32,338 nucleotides of DNA from JAAYKS01 sp964479435 (GTDB taxonomy: Bacteria; Bacillota; Clostridia; Saccharofermentanales; UBA5734), in NCBI GenBank assembly GCA_964479435.1, contig CAYZME010000012.1, positions 1-32,338 on the forward strand, in the 5' to 3' direction. Of this stretch, positions 13,966 to 23,130 are shown in pieces. The stretch's first letter is position 1, and every line of letters begins with the position of its first letter. The notes beneath the pieces were generated by a model. It was given only the letters and a program-made list of their open reading frames with translations, searched no databases and was not told the DNA's origin. A program made the translations under genes and the position numbers.

Positions 13966-14976
13966 ATGGAAATAGCAACTTTGACTCTGTCCATTTTTGA
14001 CCCGTTTTACACCGCCTTTGGCTGGATGATGGGTCTTTTGTACGATCTGGTCAGCAATTATGGCATTGTCATCATTCTCTTTACTATTCTCATCCGCGGC
14101 ATCATCCTGCTGCCGCTCAACATCCGCTCTCAGCGCTCGATGATGAAACAGCAGGCGGTGGCGCCGCTGGTCAACGATATCAAGCGCCGCTACGGCGACG
14201 ACAAACAGCGGGTGCAGGAAGAGACCATGAAAATCTACAAGGAACATGGCGTCAAGCTGACCGCCGGTTGCTTGCCGATGATCCTGCAACTGATCATCAT
14301 CATTCCGATCTGGCGTTCGATCCAGGCCCCGTTGCGCTTTATCATGAACGTGCCGTCGGAGAATCTGCAAAAGGTCGCGGACTTGCTCAGTGGCGAAGGG
14401 CTGTTGACCGCCAACCAGGCCAAAACGATCCTGACCAATAACATTCCCCTGTTGGACGCGCTCGGCAAAAGCGCCCAATCGGTCGCTCATGTCGTCAATC
14501 AGGGCTGGCTCAAGATGACCGATTTGCTGGATTTGAGTTTTTTGGGTCTCAATCTGGGTGCGACCCCGACCATCACGCCCGCCAAGCTGTTCGGCGAGGA
14601 GATGGGCCTGTACTTGCCTTTGCTGCTGATCCCCTTGCTGGCGCTGGTGACGACGTTCCTGCAGACCAAGGTGACCGAGTGGACCAATCCGGCGCAAAAG
14701 CGTCTGAAAGAACAAAAAGAGCTGGCCAAAAAGAACCCCGCGCGCCAAATGCCCGAAAACGACCCCACCGCCTCCATGACCAGCAGCATGAAATATTTTA
14801 TGCCGCTGATGATTGTGTTTTTTACTTTCTCCATGCCCGCCGCGATGGGGTTGTACTGGGTGGTCGGCAACATTTTGGGCATCGCGCAATCGTATGTGAT
14901 TTACTGGATTCTATACGGGTTTCCACATAAGAAAACCCGTCCGCAGATCGAGCCTGTAAAACTGACCGAGGCGTAA
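13966..14976 (+). CDS. yidC: Membrane protein insertase YidC/Oxa1 family
   Basis: The insertase places proteins in the cytoplasmic membrane, alone or with SecYEG. The 336-residue protein has a first membrane segment in the Oxa1 core around residues 28-50 (YGIVIILFTILIRGIILLPLNI), with the conserved hydrophilic-groove arginine in LIRG. A cytoplasmic helical hairpin (QRSMMKQQAVAPLVNDIKRRYG...) follows, then CLPMILQLIIIIPIWRS, and later segments (LPLLLIPLLALVTTF; FMPLMIVFFTFSMPAAMGLYWVVGNILGIAQ). No lipobox is seen at the N-terminus, unlike Bacillus SpoIIIJ. An extra loop of about 90 residues separates the second and third core segments. It lies 35 bp after yidD. Confidence 0.96.
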   Translation: MEIATLTLSIFDPFYTAFGWMMGLLYDLVSNYGIVIILFTILIRGIILLPLNIRSQRSMMKQQAVAPLVNDIKRRYGDDKQRVQEETMKIYKEHGVKLTAGCLPMILQLIIIIPIWRSIQAPLRFIMNVPSENLQKVADLLSGEGLLTANQAKTILTNNIPLLDALGKSAQSVAHVVNQGWLKMTDLLDLSFLGLNLGATPTITPAKLFGEEMGLYLPLLLIPLLALVTTFLQTKVTEWTNPAQKRLKEQKELAKKNPARQMPENDPTASMTSSMKYFMPLMIVFFTFSMPAAMGLYWVVGNILGIAQSYVIYWILYGFPHKKTRPQIEPVKLTEA

Positions 14977-15096
14977 AACCTGTGCCTGCGGGAGGATCGG
15001 CCGGCGCCGCGCGGCGCACGATGGCCGACGGCTCCAACCATCCGCCAAACCGCCGCTGATCGCGCCGGATTCATCTTTCAGGAGGAAGCAGATTCC

Positions 15097-15852
15097 ATGG
15101 CTATGTCCGTTGAAAAAAGTGCCAAGACCGTCCAGGAGGCGATCGACGAAGCGCTACAAGAGCTCCATGCCAGTGCCGATGACGTGGTGATCGAAGTGCT
15201 GGACGAAGGCGACGCCGGTATTCTCGGCATCGGCCGCAAGCCCGCGCGCGTGCTGGTGACACGGGAAAGCGCCGTTGCCGCGGCGCCTGCTACGGTCGAC
15301 GAGGATGTCACAGAAACCGCCTATTACGGCGACGATGAGGATTACGCCGGGGACGTCGAAAGCCCCGAAGAAACGCGCGCGGTTGATTTTGTTAGCCGGA
15401 TTCTGGCGGGAATCGGTATCCGCGGTCAGATCAGTTCGTATCGCGATGAAGCGACCATCTTTATCGATGTCGACGGCAACGATGTGGGGGCCGTCATCGG
15501 CCGCCGCGGCGAGAGTCTGGACGCTTTGCAATACCTGTCCACCCTGGTGGCGTGCAAAGACAGCGAAGAACGGGTTCGTGTCGTCCTCGACATCGGCGGT
15601 TACCGCCGCCGCCGCGAAGCGACGCTGGCCACCCTGGCCGAGCGGACCGCCGCCAAGGTCGCCCGCAGCGGCAACCCGTATTCGTTGGAACCCATGAACC
15701 CCGCGGAGCGCCGCGTGGTGCACACCACCTTGCAGGGCTACCCGGGCGTGATGACTTTTAGCGAAGGCGTAGACCCCGAGCGCCGGGTGATCGTCGCCCC
15801 CGCGAGCGAGTCGGAGGATGAGCACGCGTTTGCCCAGGTACCGGCCGAGTAG
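15097..15852 (+). CDS. khpB: RNA-binding protein KhpB/Jag (Jag_N-KH-R3H)
   Basis: The 251-residue protein has an N-terminal Jag domain (residues 1-55, AKTVQEAIDEAL...GDAGILGIGRKPARV). An acidic linker (residues about 65-90) follows, then a KH domain with the GRRG loop (AVIGRRGESLDALQYLS) and a C-terminal R3H domain (NPAERRVVHTTLQ). Jag/KhpB acts with KhpA as a global RNA chaperone in Gram-positives and affects division and elongation. AGGAGG lies 11 bases before the ATG at 15097; ATG 15103 is a close alternative. Its position between yidC and mnmE is typical. An 18-bp tandem repeat begins at its stop codon. Confidence 0.96.
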   Translation: MAMSVEKSAKTVQEAIDEALQELHASADDVVIEVLDEGDAGILGIGRKPARVLVTRESAVAAAPATVDEDVTETAYYGDDEDYAGDVESPEETRAVDFVSRILAGIGIRGQISSYRDEATIFIDVDGNDVGAVIGRRGESLDALQYLSTLVACKDSEERVRVVLDIGGYRRRREATLATLAERTAAKVARSGNPYSLEPMNPAERRVVHTTLQGYPGVMTFSEGVDPERRVIVAPASESEDEHAFAQVPAE

Positions 15853-15920
15853 GCAGTCGCCATCCAGTAGGTGGTTGCCATCCAGTAGGTGGTTGCCATC
15901 CAGTAGGCGGTCGCCATCTC
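15849..15920. repeat. Four tandem 18-bp repeats between jag and mnmE
   Basis: Units begin at 15849, 15867, 15885 and 15903, with consensus GTAGGYRGTYGCCATCCA. The two middle copies are identical and the outer ones differ by a few bases. The first copy includes the jag TAG stop, so slippage would not change Jag. This is a minisatellite; four direct copies without spacers is not a CRISPR array. Confidence 0.9.
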
Positions 15921-16005
15921 GGCGGGAGAATGAAATCATGACGACGGTTTCGGGGCGCGTATGTCGTTCCGCGACCGTTTCGCTTTTCGAGGAGAGACCA
16001 CGACC

Positions 16006-17466
16006 ATGCAGATCGATCCTTCGCCAATAGCAGTGGCGCGCCCAGGCGACGTCGCCACCGTGGCCGCGGTCGCCACCCCTCCGGGCATCGGGGCGTTGGC
16101 GGTTGTACGGATGACCGGTCCGGCGGCGGCGGCGATCGCCGACCGGGTTTTCGCAACGGCCGGCACGGGCGGTGAGGTGGTTTCGGCGATGGCAGGCCAT
16201 ACGTGCCGCTGGGGGCGAATCGTCGATCCCGCGGACGGCACCGTGGTCGACGAAGTCTTGTTGACGTGTTTTCGCGCCCCGCGCTCATATACGGGAGAAG
16301 ACTTAATCGAGATTTCCTGCCATGGCGGGACCGCGGTCAAGCGCCGCCTGCTGGACGTGCTGTTTGCCGCTGGCGCCGCCCCCGCGGGCCCGGGCGAGTT
16401 TTCCCGCCGCGCGTTTCTCAACGGCAAAATGGATCTGTCGCAGGCGGAAGCGGTGATGGATCTGATCCAGGCGTCGGCGGCACGGGCGGCCAAAGCCGCG
16501 GCCTCCCAACTGGGGGGCACGTTGTCCCGGCATGTGCGTGAGATCGCCGAAGCGCTTTACGTGTCATTGGCGCAACTGGAAATGAGCATCGAATACCCGG
16601 AGCACGAGGACGCCGATCCCGCGCTGGCGGGGTTGGCCACCCAGGTCGCGGCGCTGACCGAACGGATGGCGGCGCTGGAAGCGACACACGTGCGCGGGCG
16701 GATGTTGCGCGAAGGCCTGACCATCGTCATCGCCGGGCGCCCCAACGTCGGCAAGTCTTCCCTGTTGAACCGACTGGCCGGTTATGAAAGAGCGATCGTG
16801 ACCGAGATCGCCGGTACCACGCGTGACACGGTGGAGGAGGTCGTCGACATCGACGGTCTGCCGGTGCACCTGGTCGATACAGCCGGTCTGCGGGAGACCG
16901 CGGATCGGATCGAGCGGTTGGGCGTCGACCGCTCCCTGGACGCGATCGGCCGCGCCGATCTGGTTTTGTGGGTATCGGCCCCCGATGAGGACGAGGCCGG
17001 TGAGAGCGAACGGCAGGCAATCCTGGCCGCCGCTGCCCGCGCGCGGCTGGTGGTGGTGGCCGGCAAGGCGGACATCGATGGCAGCCTGGCGTACGCGCGT
17101 GCCCTGCACGCGGATCTGGGCGAGGGCGCGCCGGAGGTTTTGCCGTTTTCCGCGGTGACCGGCGAGGGCTTGGACGCCATCCGCCAGGCCATCCGCGCGG
17201 TTTACGAGGACGCGACCGCGCCGGTGGGCGACGAAGTGCTGCTGGTCAACGCACGCCATGCCGCGTGCGCCGCTACGGCACTGGCGCGTTTGCGCCAGGC
17301 GCGGGATGAGCTGTTGAAAAGCGCCGACGGGCGGCCGGCCTTGCCGCCGGATCTGGTCTCGATGCTGCTGCGCGAAGCCGCGGAAGCACTGGCGGATATC
17401 ACCGGCGACCGGGTTTCCGACCGCATCGTCGACACGGTGTTCGCACGTTTTTGCGTGGGAAAATAA
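16006..17466 (+). CDS. mnmE: tRNA uridine-5-carboxymethylaminomethyl(34) synthesis GTPase MnmE
   Basis: MnmE and MnmG together make the cmnm5 modification at tRNA wobble uridine 34. The 486-residue protein has the folate-binding N-terminal domain (IAAVATPPGIGALAVVR-like start; GEFSRRAFLNGKMDLSQAEAV), helices, and an inserted Ras-like G domain. G1 is GRPNVGKSSL (near residue 244), the G2 loop is AGTTRDTVEE and G3 is DTAGLRET. The protein ends in FCVGK with the conserved cysteine. The G4 motif, usually NKxD, reads GKAD (residues 353-356), an unusual loss of the guanine-contacting asparagine. ATG 16006 is preceded by GAGGAGA; an earlier ATG at 15961 lacks a ribosome site. mnmG follows after 60 bp. 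Confidence 0.96.
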   Translation: MQIDPSPIAVARPGDVATVAAVATPPGIGALAVVRMTGPAAAAIADRVFATAGTGGEVVSAMAGHTCRWGRIVDPADGTVVDEVLLTCFRAPRSYTGEDLIEISCHGGTAVKRRLLDVLFAAGAAPAGPGEFSRRAFLNGKMDLSQAEAVMDLIQASAARAAKAAASQLGGTLSRHVREIAEALYVSLAQLEMSIEYPEHEDADPALAGLATQVAALTERMAALEATHVRGRMLREGLTIVIAGRPNVGKSSLLNRLAGYERAIVTEIAGTTRDTVEEVVDIDGLPVHLVDTAGLRETADRIERLGVDRSLDAIGRADLVLWVSAPDEDEAGESERQAILAAAARARLVVVAGKADIDGSLAYARALHADLGEGAPEVLPFSAVTGEGLDAIRQAIRAVYEDATAPVGDEVLLVNARHAACAATALARLRQARDELLKSADGRPALPPDLVSMLLREAAEALADITGDRVSDRIVDTVFARFCVGK

Positions 17467-17526
17467 AAACAACCGGTTCTACGAAGGCCGGGATTTGTCA
17501 CCGCATGGGGAAAGGGCAGGAATCGT

Positions 17527-19611
17527 TTGGCAAAACAAGACCCTGGCGACACACAGGTTTTAGACATCGCGGCGGCGCTCGCGTTGCCACAAGCATATGA
17601 CGCGGGCACGTTTGACGTGATTGTCGTCGGGGCCGGACATGCCGGCTGCGAGGCGGCACTGGCAGCGGCGCGCCTGGGGTGCGAGACCTTGCTGTTGGGG
17701 ATGAACCTCGACGCGGTCGCCAACATGCCCTGCAACCCCAGCATCGGCGGCACCGCCAAAGGCCAGCTGGTGCGCGAGATCGACGCGCTGGGCGGCGAGA
17801 TGGGGCGGGTCGCCGACCGCACCCTGATGCAAATGCGTATGCTCAACCGCTCCAAAGGGCCGGCGGTGTTATCGCCGCGCGCGCAGATCGACCGACGCCG
17901 CTACCAACTCGCGATGAAGCAAGTGGTGGAGCGGCAGGAGCGTCTGTGGCTGCGTCAAGCCGAAGTGGTGGCGTTGCTGGCTGACCCGTGCGACGGCGCC
18001 CTGCGGATACAGAGCGGGCAGCCGGCATATCGCGTCGCGGGCGTGCAGACGCGCACCCGTGCGGTGTATCGCGCGCGCCAGGTGATTTTGGCGACCGGCA
18101 CGTATCTGGAAGCCCGGACGATCACGGGTGATGTGATCGTAGAGGCCGGCCCGGACGGCTTGTTTCCCTCGCGCGGACTTTCGGCTTCGCTGGCGGCGCT
18201 CGGCTTGCCGCAGGTGCGCTTCAAAACCGGAACCCCGGTGCGGGTCGACAGCGGCTCGATCGACTATACCGTGATGGGCGTGCAAGCGGGTGAAGAGAAC
18301 CCGACACCCTTCTCGTTTGACAACGAGGGGCGGCCGGAGTGGCCGGGTATCCGCCAGACCCCATGCTGGACGACGTGGACCTCGCCCGCGACCCGTGAAA
18401 TCGTCTTGCAGAACCTCGATCATTCGCCGCTGTACAGCGGTGTGATCCAGGGGACCGGGCCGCGCTATTGCCCCTCGCTGGAAGACAAATATGTCAAATT
18501 TCCCGACAAAGAGCGGCACCAGGTGTTTGTCGAACCGACCGGCCACGACACCTGCGAAATGTATTTGCAAGGGGCGTCCACCAGTATGCCCGAGGACGTG
18601 CAGGCGCGGATGATTCATTCGATGCCCGGGCTGGAGCGGGCGCGCATCATGCGCAGCGCGTACGCGATCGAATACGACTGCCTGGACCCGACCTGCCTGT
18701 GGCTGTCGTTGGAGACCCGCGCGGTGGCGGGCCTGTATGGCGCCGGCCAGATCAACGGCTCGTCCGGCTATGAGGAAGCGGCCGCCCAAGGCCTGGTGGC
18801 GGGGATCAATGCCGCCCGCGCGCAGGCCGGGTTGCCGGCGGTGGTGCTGGATCGCTCGCAAGCCTATATCGGGGTGCTGATCGACGATCTGGTCACCAAA
18901 GGCGTCACCGACCCCTATCGCATGATGACGGCGCGCGCCGAGTACCGCCTTTTGCTGCGGCAGGACAACGCCGATCTGCGGCTGACGCCGTTGGGGCGAG
19001 AGATCGGGCTGGTGGACGACGCGCGCTGGCAGCGATTCCAGCACAAGTCCGCGCAGGTGGCGGACGAAATCGCGCGCATCCGCGCTTTGCGCTGGACACC
19101 CGCGGCCATCAACCCGTTGCTGATCTCCTGTGACAGCGCCCCGGTCGCTGGCGGGGTTTCGGCGGCTGACCTGCTGCGGCGCCCGGAGATCCGCTATGAA
19201 ACACTGGCGCCGGCGGATCCGCAACGCCCGGAGCTGCCGGCCGCGGTACAGGCACAGGTGGAAATCGCGATCAAATACGAAGGCTATCTACGCATCGAAC
19301 AGACGCGGATCGACCGTTTTCGCCGCATGGAAGAGATGCTGCTACCCTCCGCGCTCGATTACGCGGCCATCGCCGGTCTGCGGGTGGAGGCGAGGCAGAA
19401 ACTGACCCAATTGCGCCCCCGTTCGGTCGGTCAGGCCAGCCGCCTGTCCGGCGTGTCCCCCGCCGATCTGTCGGTGCTGCTGGTCTACCTGGCCGCGCAG
19501 GAAGGCCGGGCCGGCGTCAGCGGCGGCGACCATCCCGCCGGGGGCGTGTCGCGCGCGGAGGATGCGCCATGCGCTTCTGGCGCGACACGCGCGGGAGACG
19601 CGCATCGATGA
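17527..19611 (+). CDS. mnmG: tRNA uridine-5-carboxymethylaminomethyl(34) synthesis enzyme MnmG
   Basis: MnmG is the FAD-dependent partner of MnmE. The dinucleotide-binding fold starts at residue 31 or so (DVIVVGAGHAGCEAALAAARLG). The family motifs NMPCNPSIGGTAKGQLVREIDALGGEMG and YCPSLEDKYVKFPD are present, and the GidA C-terminal helical domain ends near residue 655. At 694 residues it is longer than the common 620-640, with about 25 extra N-terminal residues and a Gly/Ala-rich C-terminal tail that overlaps rsmG. The start is TTG at 17527, with AGGA 6 bases before it. The extended ends look like drift rather than new domains. Confidence 0.96.
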   Translation: MAKQDPGDTQVLDIAAALALPQAYDAGTFDVIVVGAGHAGCEAALAAARLGCETLLLGMNLDAVANMPCNPSIGGTAKGQLVREIDALGGEMGRVADRTLMQMRMLNRSKGPAVLSPRAQIDRRRYQLAMKQVVERQERLWLRQAEVVALLADPCDGALRIQSGQPAYRVAGVQTRTRAVYRARQVILATGTYLEARTITGDVIVEAGPDGLFPSRGLSASLAALGLPQVRFKTGTPVRVDSGSIDYTVMGVQAGEENPTPFSFDNEGRPEWPGIRQTPCWTTWTSPATREIVLQNLDHSPLYSGVIQGTGPRYCPSLEDKYVKFPDKERHQVFVEPTGHDTCEMYLQGASTSMPEDVQARMIHSMPGLERARIMRSAYAIEYDCLDPTCLWLSLETRAVAGLYGAGQINGSSGYEEAAAQGLVAGINAARAQAGLPAVVLDRSQAYIGVLIDDLVTKGVTDPYRMMTARAEYRLLLRQDNADLRLTPLGREIGLVDDARWQRFQHKSAQVADEIARIRALRWTPAAINPLLISCDSAPVAGGVSAADLLRRPEIRYETLAPADPQRPELPAAVQAQVEIAIKYEGYLRIEQTRIDRFRRMEEMLLPSALDYAAIAGLRVEARQKLTQLRPRSVGQASRLSGVSPADLSVLLVYLAAQEGRAGVSGGDHPAGGVSRAEDAPCASGATRAGDAHR

Positions 19612-20354
19612 AAAAAGCGTTACCGGCCTACGACCCGGACCGCATGGCACACGCGCTCGCGGCGGCGCTGGCACCGCTGGGGGTGGCGCTCCGGCCGCGC
19701 GACGTCGAAAGACTGGACGCCTATGCCCGTTTGCTGCGCGAAGGCAGCACGCGGATGAATTTGACCGCCATCCTGGACGACGCCGGGATCGCGGTCCGCC
19801 ATTTTGCCGATTCCCTCTCCGCGCTGCCGCTGTTGCTGGACGCGTGCCGGCGTCAACCGGATCGCGGCGGTCCGTTCCGGGTGCTGGACGTCGGCAGCGG
19901 TGCCGGCTTGCCCGGCATTCCCTTGCACATCGCCCTGGAGGCGGAGGCCCGGACGGCAGGCGCGCGTGTCCACTGGGTGCTGATGGACGCGCTGGCCAAG
20001 CGGGTGGGATTTTTGCGCGAAGTGATCGATGCTCTGGATTTGCATGACATAGAAGCCGTACACGCCCGCGCCGTCGCGTCGCTCAACGTCCTGGCGGAAT
20101 ACGGATTGCCCTTTGTGCGTATCGGTGGTTTATTTGTCGCCATGAAGGGGCCTGACCCCGCGGACGAAACCGACGCGGCCAAGCGCGCGATCGACCTGCT
20201 CGGCGGCCGCGCCGAACCGGCGCGCACGCTGTTTTTGCCCGACGAAAAGGGCGGCCGGGCCCAGCGCACATTGCTGCCCATCCGCAAAATCAAACCGTGT
20301 CCCCCACGCTGGCCGCGCGCCGCGGGAAAACCCGAAAAAGCGCCTATTTCATAG
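19569..20354 (+). CDS. rsmG: 16S rRNA (guanine-N7)-methyltransferase RsmG
   Basis: RsmG methylates G527 (E. coli numbering) of 16S rRNA, and loss gives low-level streptomycin resistance in other bacteria. The 261-residue protein has the SAM-binding loop VLDVGSGAGLPGIPL, the start of the core MNLTAILDD...VRHFADSL, and KRVGFLREV after the acidic strand. Start choice is open. ATG 19569 has GGAGG 7 bases upstream and overlaps mnmG by 43 bp; ATG 19608 forms an ATGA overlap with the mnmG stop and gives a more typical N-terminus (MKKALPAYD). The C-terminal tail is basic and slightly extended. The usual noc/parAB genes do not follow; gyrA does. Confidence 0.95.
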   Translation: MRFWRDTRGRRASMKKALPAYDPDRMAHALAAALAPLGVALRPRDVERLDAYARLLREGSTRMNLTAILDDAGIAVRHFADSLSALPLLLDACRRQPDRGGPFRVLDVGSGAGLPGIPLHIALEAEARTAGARVHWVLMDALAKRVGFLREVIDALDLHDIEAVHARAVASLNVLAEYGLPFVRIGGLFVAMKGPDPADETDAAKRAIDLLGGRAEPARTLFLPDEKGGRAQRTLLPIRKIKPCPPRWPRAAGKPEKAPIS

Positions 20355-20382
20355 CCTTTTCACGGGTTTTGGCGCCTCAATA

Positions 20383-20391
20383 TGTTATAAT
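20383..20391 (+). promoter_or_regulatory. Extended -10 promoter of gyrA
   Basis: TGTTATAAT, with a perfect TATAAT at 20386-20391 and TG one base upstream. No good -35 is seen at the expected distance. The ATG is about 32 bases after the predicted start of transcription. Confidence 0.7.
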
Positions 20392-20429
20392 ATTCCGGAT
20401 CAGGAAAATCAGCATCGAGGGAGGAAAAC

Positions 20430-23066
20430 ATGTCAGATACAACGCTTCCGGAGAAGGGTCGCGGACGCCCTGACAAACAGGCGCTGCAAAAAGCGAAAGA
20501 AGCGGAAATCGACCTCGCTTTCCGATCAGAACAAACGACAATCATCCCCGTTGACCTCGAAGCAGAAATGAAAAAATCGTTCATCGATTACGCGATGAGC
20601 GTGATCACCGATCGCGCCTTGCCGGATGTGCGCGACGGTTTGAAACCGGTCCACCGCCGGATCCTTTATTCGATGTTCTCCCAGGGCTTTACACCCGACA
20701 AGCCCTACCGCAAATGCGCCACCACGGTCGGCGACGTTCTGGGGCGCTTCCACCCCCACGGCGACCAGTCGGTATATGACGCGCTGGTCCGCCTGGCCCA
20801 GGATTTTTCCATGCGCCACACGCTGGTCGACGGCCACGGCAACTTTGGCTCGATCGACGGCGACCCGCCGGCCGCATACCGCTACACCGAAGCCCGCCTG
20901 GCCCGCATTTCGCTGGAAATGATGGCGGATATCAACAAAGACACGGTCGACTTCCGTCCCAACTTTGACGAACATCAGTTGGAGCCGTCTGTGCTGCCCG
21001 CGCGCTTCCCCAACCTCCTGGTCAACGGCTCGACCGGCATCGCCGTCGGCATGGCGACCCAGATTCCGCCGCATAATCTCGGCGAAGTGCTGGACGGCGT
21101 CTTTATGATGCTCGACAATCCCGACACCACCGACGACGATCTGATGGCGGTGGTCAAAGGGCCGGACTTCCCGACCGGCGGCACCATCCTCGGCAAATCC
21201 GGCATCCGTGATGCCTACCGCACCGGGCGGGGGCGCATCGTCGTGCGCGCCAAAGCCACGATCGAACCGATGTCCGCCACCCGGCAGCGCATCGCGGTGA
21301 GCGACCTGCCCTACATGGTCAACAAGCAGCGCCTGATCGAGCGGATCGCCGACCTGGTCAAAGAAAAGCGGCTGGAGGGCATCTCCGATTTGCGCGACGA
21401 ATCCGACCGCAACGACCCGGTGCGGATCGTCATCGAGCTCAAGCGCGACGCCAACCCCGGTGTCGTACTCAACCAGCTATACAAACGCACCGCGCTGCAA
21501 GACGCGTTCAATGCCAACATGCTGGCGTTGGTGCCCGACGCCGACGGCCGCTACGAGCCGCGCATGATCACCTTGGCCGACGCGCTGCGCCACTACGTCG
21601 CGCACCAGAAAGACGTCGTGTTGCGCCGCACCCGCTTCGATCTGGAACGCGCCGAAGCCCGCCGCCATCTGGTCGAGGGCCTGCTCAAAGCGATCGGCAT
21701 CATCGACCAGGTCATCGCCGCCATCCGCGCCTCTCGCAGCGAGGACGCGGCCCGCGCGCGGCTGTGCGCGGATTTCGCCCTTACCGAAAAGCAATCTGAG
21801 CACATCGTCGACATGCGGCTGGGCCGCCTGACCGGTCTCGAAGTGGAAAAACTACAGGCCGAGCACGAAGACCTGTGCCAGCGAATCGACCGCTTCCACG
21901 CCATTTTGTCGGACGAGGGTCTGCTGGCGCAGCTGATCAAGGACGAACTGTCCGTGGTCCGGCGCCGCTACGCCGAACCCCGCCGTACACTGATCGACGA
22001 AAGCATGTTCGAGGACATCGACGACGAGTCGCTGATCCAGGAAGAAGACGTGGTCGTGACGATGACACATTTCGGCTATGTCAAACGCCTGCCGGTCGAC
22101 ACTTACCAGGCCCAGCATCGCGGCGGCCGCGGCATCACCGGCATGCAGACCCGCGAAGAGGACTTTGTCGAGAACCTCCTGACCACCTCGACGCACGCGA
22201 CGTTGCTGTTTTTTACCAACCGCGGCCGGGTCTTCCGGCTCAAAGGCTATCAGGTGCCCGAGGCCGGCCGCCAGGCCAAAGGGACGGCGATCGTCAACCT
22301 GTTACAGCTGGAAGGCACCGAAAAAGTCCGCACGATCATCCCGGTCAGCGACTTTGAGCAAGGCGGCTTCCTGATGATGGCGACCCGCAGCGGCACAGTT
22401 AAAAAGACCCTGCTCGCCGAATACGCCAACATCAACCGCAGTGGGCTGATCGCGATCAACCTGCGCGAAGAGGACGAGTTGGTCGGCGTGCGCCTGACCG
22501 ACGGCGGCAATGACATCGTTCTGGTCACACGCGACGGCATGTCGATCCGCTTCCACGAAAGCGACGTCCGGCACACCGGCCGCAACACCCAGGGCGTGCG
22601 CGGAATCCTGCTGGACCCGGACGACCAGGTGATCGGCATGGCGCCGATCGAGCCGGGTAAAAACCTCCTGGTGGTCTCGGAACGCGGTTTTGGCAAGCGG
22701 ACCGAGATGGACGATTACCGCGTCCAGAATCGCGGCGGCAAAGGGCTCAAAACCTACCGCACCGTCGAAAAGACCGGCCGCCTGATCGGCATCGGGCTGG
22801 TCGACGACGACAACGATATCATCCTGATCAACGACAGCGGCGTCATCATCCGCATGCGGGCGTTGGAAATCCCCACCCTGGCCCGCATCACCCAAGGGGT
22901 GACCCTGATGCGCACCCGCGAAGGCAGCGTCGTCGATATCGCCGTGGTCGAACATGAAGCGACGGCCGAAAACGAAGCCTTTGATCAGGCCGCGGCGGCC
23001 GCCGAGGCCGCCGCCGAAGCGTCACCCGCCGATGGGCAAAGCGGCGACCCCGATCCCGAAGCCTGA
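20430..23066 (+). CDS. gyrA: DNA gyrase subunit A
   Basis: GyrA is the DNA breakage-reunion subunit that, with GyrB, introduces negative supercoils. The 878-residue protein has the catalytic tyrosine at residue 152 in YRYTEAR, and a C-terminal six-bladed wrapping domain with the gyrase-specific box as QNRGGKG. That box supports GyrA over ParC. Two features stand out. Before the core (starting near IIPVDLEAEMKKSFIDYAM) lies an extra segment of about 35 residues with KGRGRPDK at positions 9-16, an AT-hook-like motif. The quinolone-determining stretch reads HPHGDQSVYD, with Gln113 where E. coli has Ser83. The C-terminus is acidic and Ala-rich. The ATG follows GGGAGG closely. gyrB is not in the window. 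Confidence 0.97.
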   Translation: MSDTTLPEKGRGRPDKQALQKAKEAEIDLAFRSEQTTIIPVDLEAEMKKSFIDYAMSVITDRALPDVRDGLKPVHRRILYSMFSQGFTPDKPYRKCATTVGDVLGRFHPHGDQSVYDALVRLAQDFSMRHTLVDGHGNFGSIDGDPPAAYRYTEARLARISLEMMADINKDTVDFRPNFDEHQLEPSVLPARFPNLLVNGSTGIAVGMATQIPPHNLGEVLDGVFMMLDNPDTTDDDLMAVVKGPDFPTGGTILGKSGIRDAYRTGRGRIVVRAKATIEPMSATRQRIAVSDLPYMVNKQRLIERIADLVKEKRLEGISDLRDESDRNDPVRIVIELKRDANPGVVLNQLYKRTALQDAFNANMLALVPDADGRYEPRMITLADALRHYVAHQKDVVLRRTRFDLERAEARRHLVEGLLKAIGIIDQVIAAIRASRSEDAARARLCADFALTEKQSEHIVDMRLGRLTGLEVEKLQAEHEDLCQRIDRFHAILSDEGLLAQLIKDELSVVRRRYAEPRRTLIDESMFEDIDDESLIQEEDVVVTMTHFGYVKRLPVDTYQAQHRGGRGITGMQTREEDFVENLLTTSTHATLLFFTNRGRVFRLKGYQVPEAGRQAKGTAIVNLLQLEGTEKVRTIIPVSDFEQGGFLMMATRSGTVKKTLLAEYANINRSGLIAINLREEDELVGVRLTDGGNDIVLVTRDGMSIRFHESDVRHTGRNTQGVRGILLDPDDQVIGMAPIEPGKNLLVVSERGFGKRTEMDDYRVQNRGGKGLKTYRTVEKTGRLIGIGLVDDDNDIILINDSGVIIRMRALEIPTLARITQGVTLMRTREGSVVDIAVVEHEATAENEAFDQAAAAAEAAAEASPADGQSGDPDPEA

Positions 23067-23130
23067 CGCTGGGCGTATAACGCCAGGGCGTGGAACGCCA
23101 GGGCGTGGAACGCCAGGGCGTGGAACGCCC
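23067..23130. repeat. Tandem 15-bp CGCCAGGGCGTGGAA repeats after gyrA
   Basis: Three perfect 15-bp copies begin at 23081, 23096 and 23111, preceded by a degenerate copy (23067-23080) and followed by a partial one. Each contains CGCC-AG-GGCG, a tiny inverted repeat. The array starts at the base after the gyrA stop. It resembles the array at 2190-2244 before mazG. Confidence 0.9.

Noticed and set aside
15849..15920. Possible CRISPR array
   Set aside because: The copies are directly adjacent 18-bp units with no spacers and no cas genes nearby.
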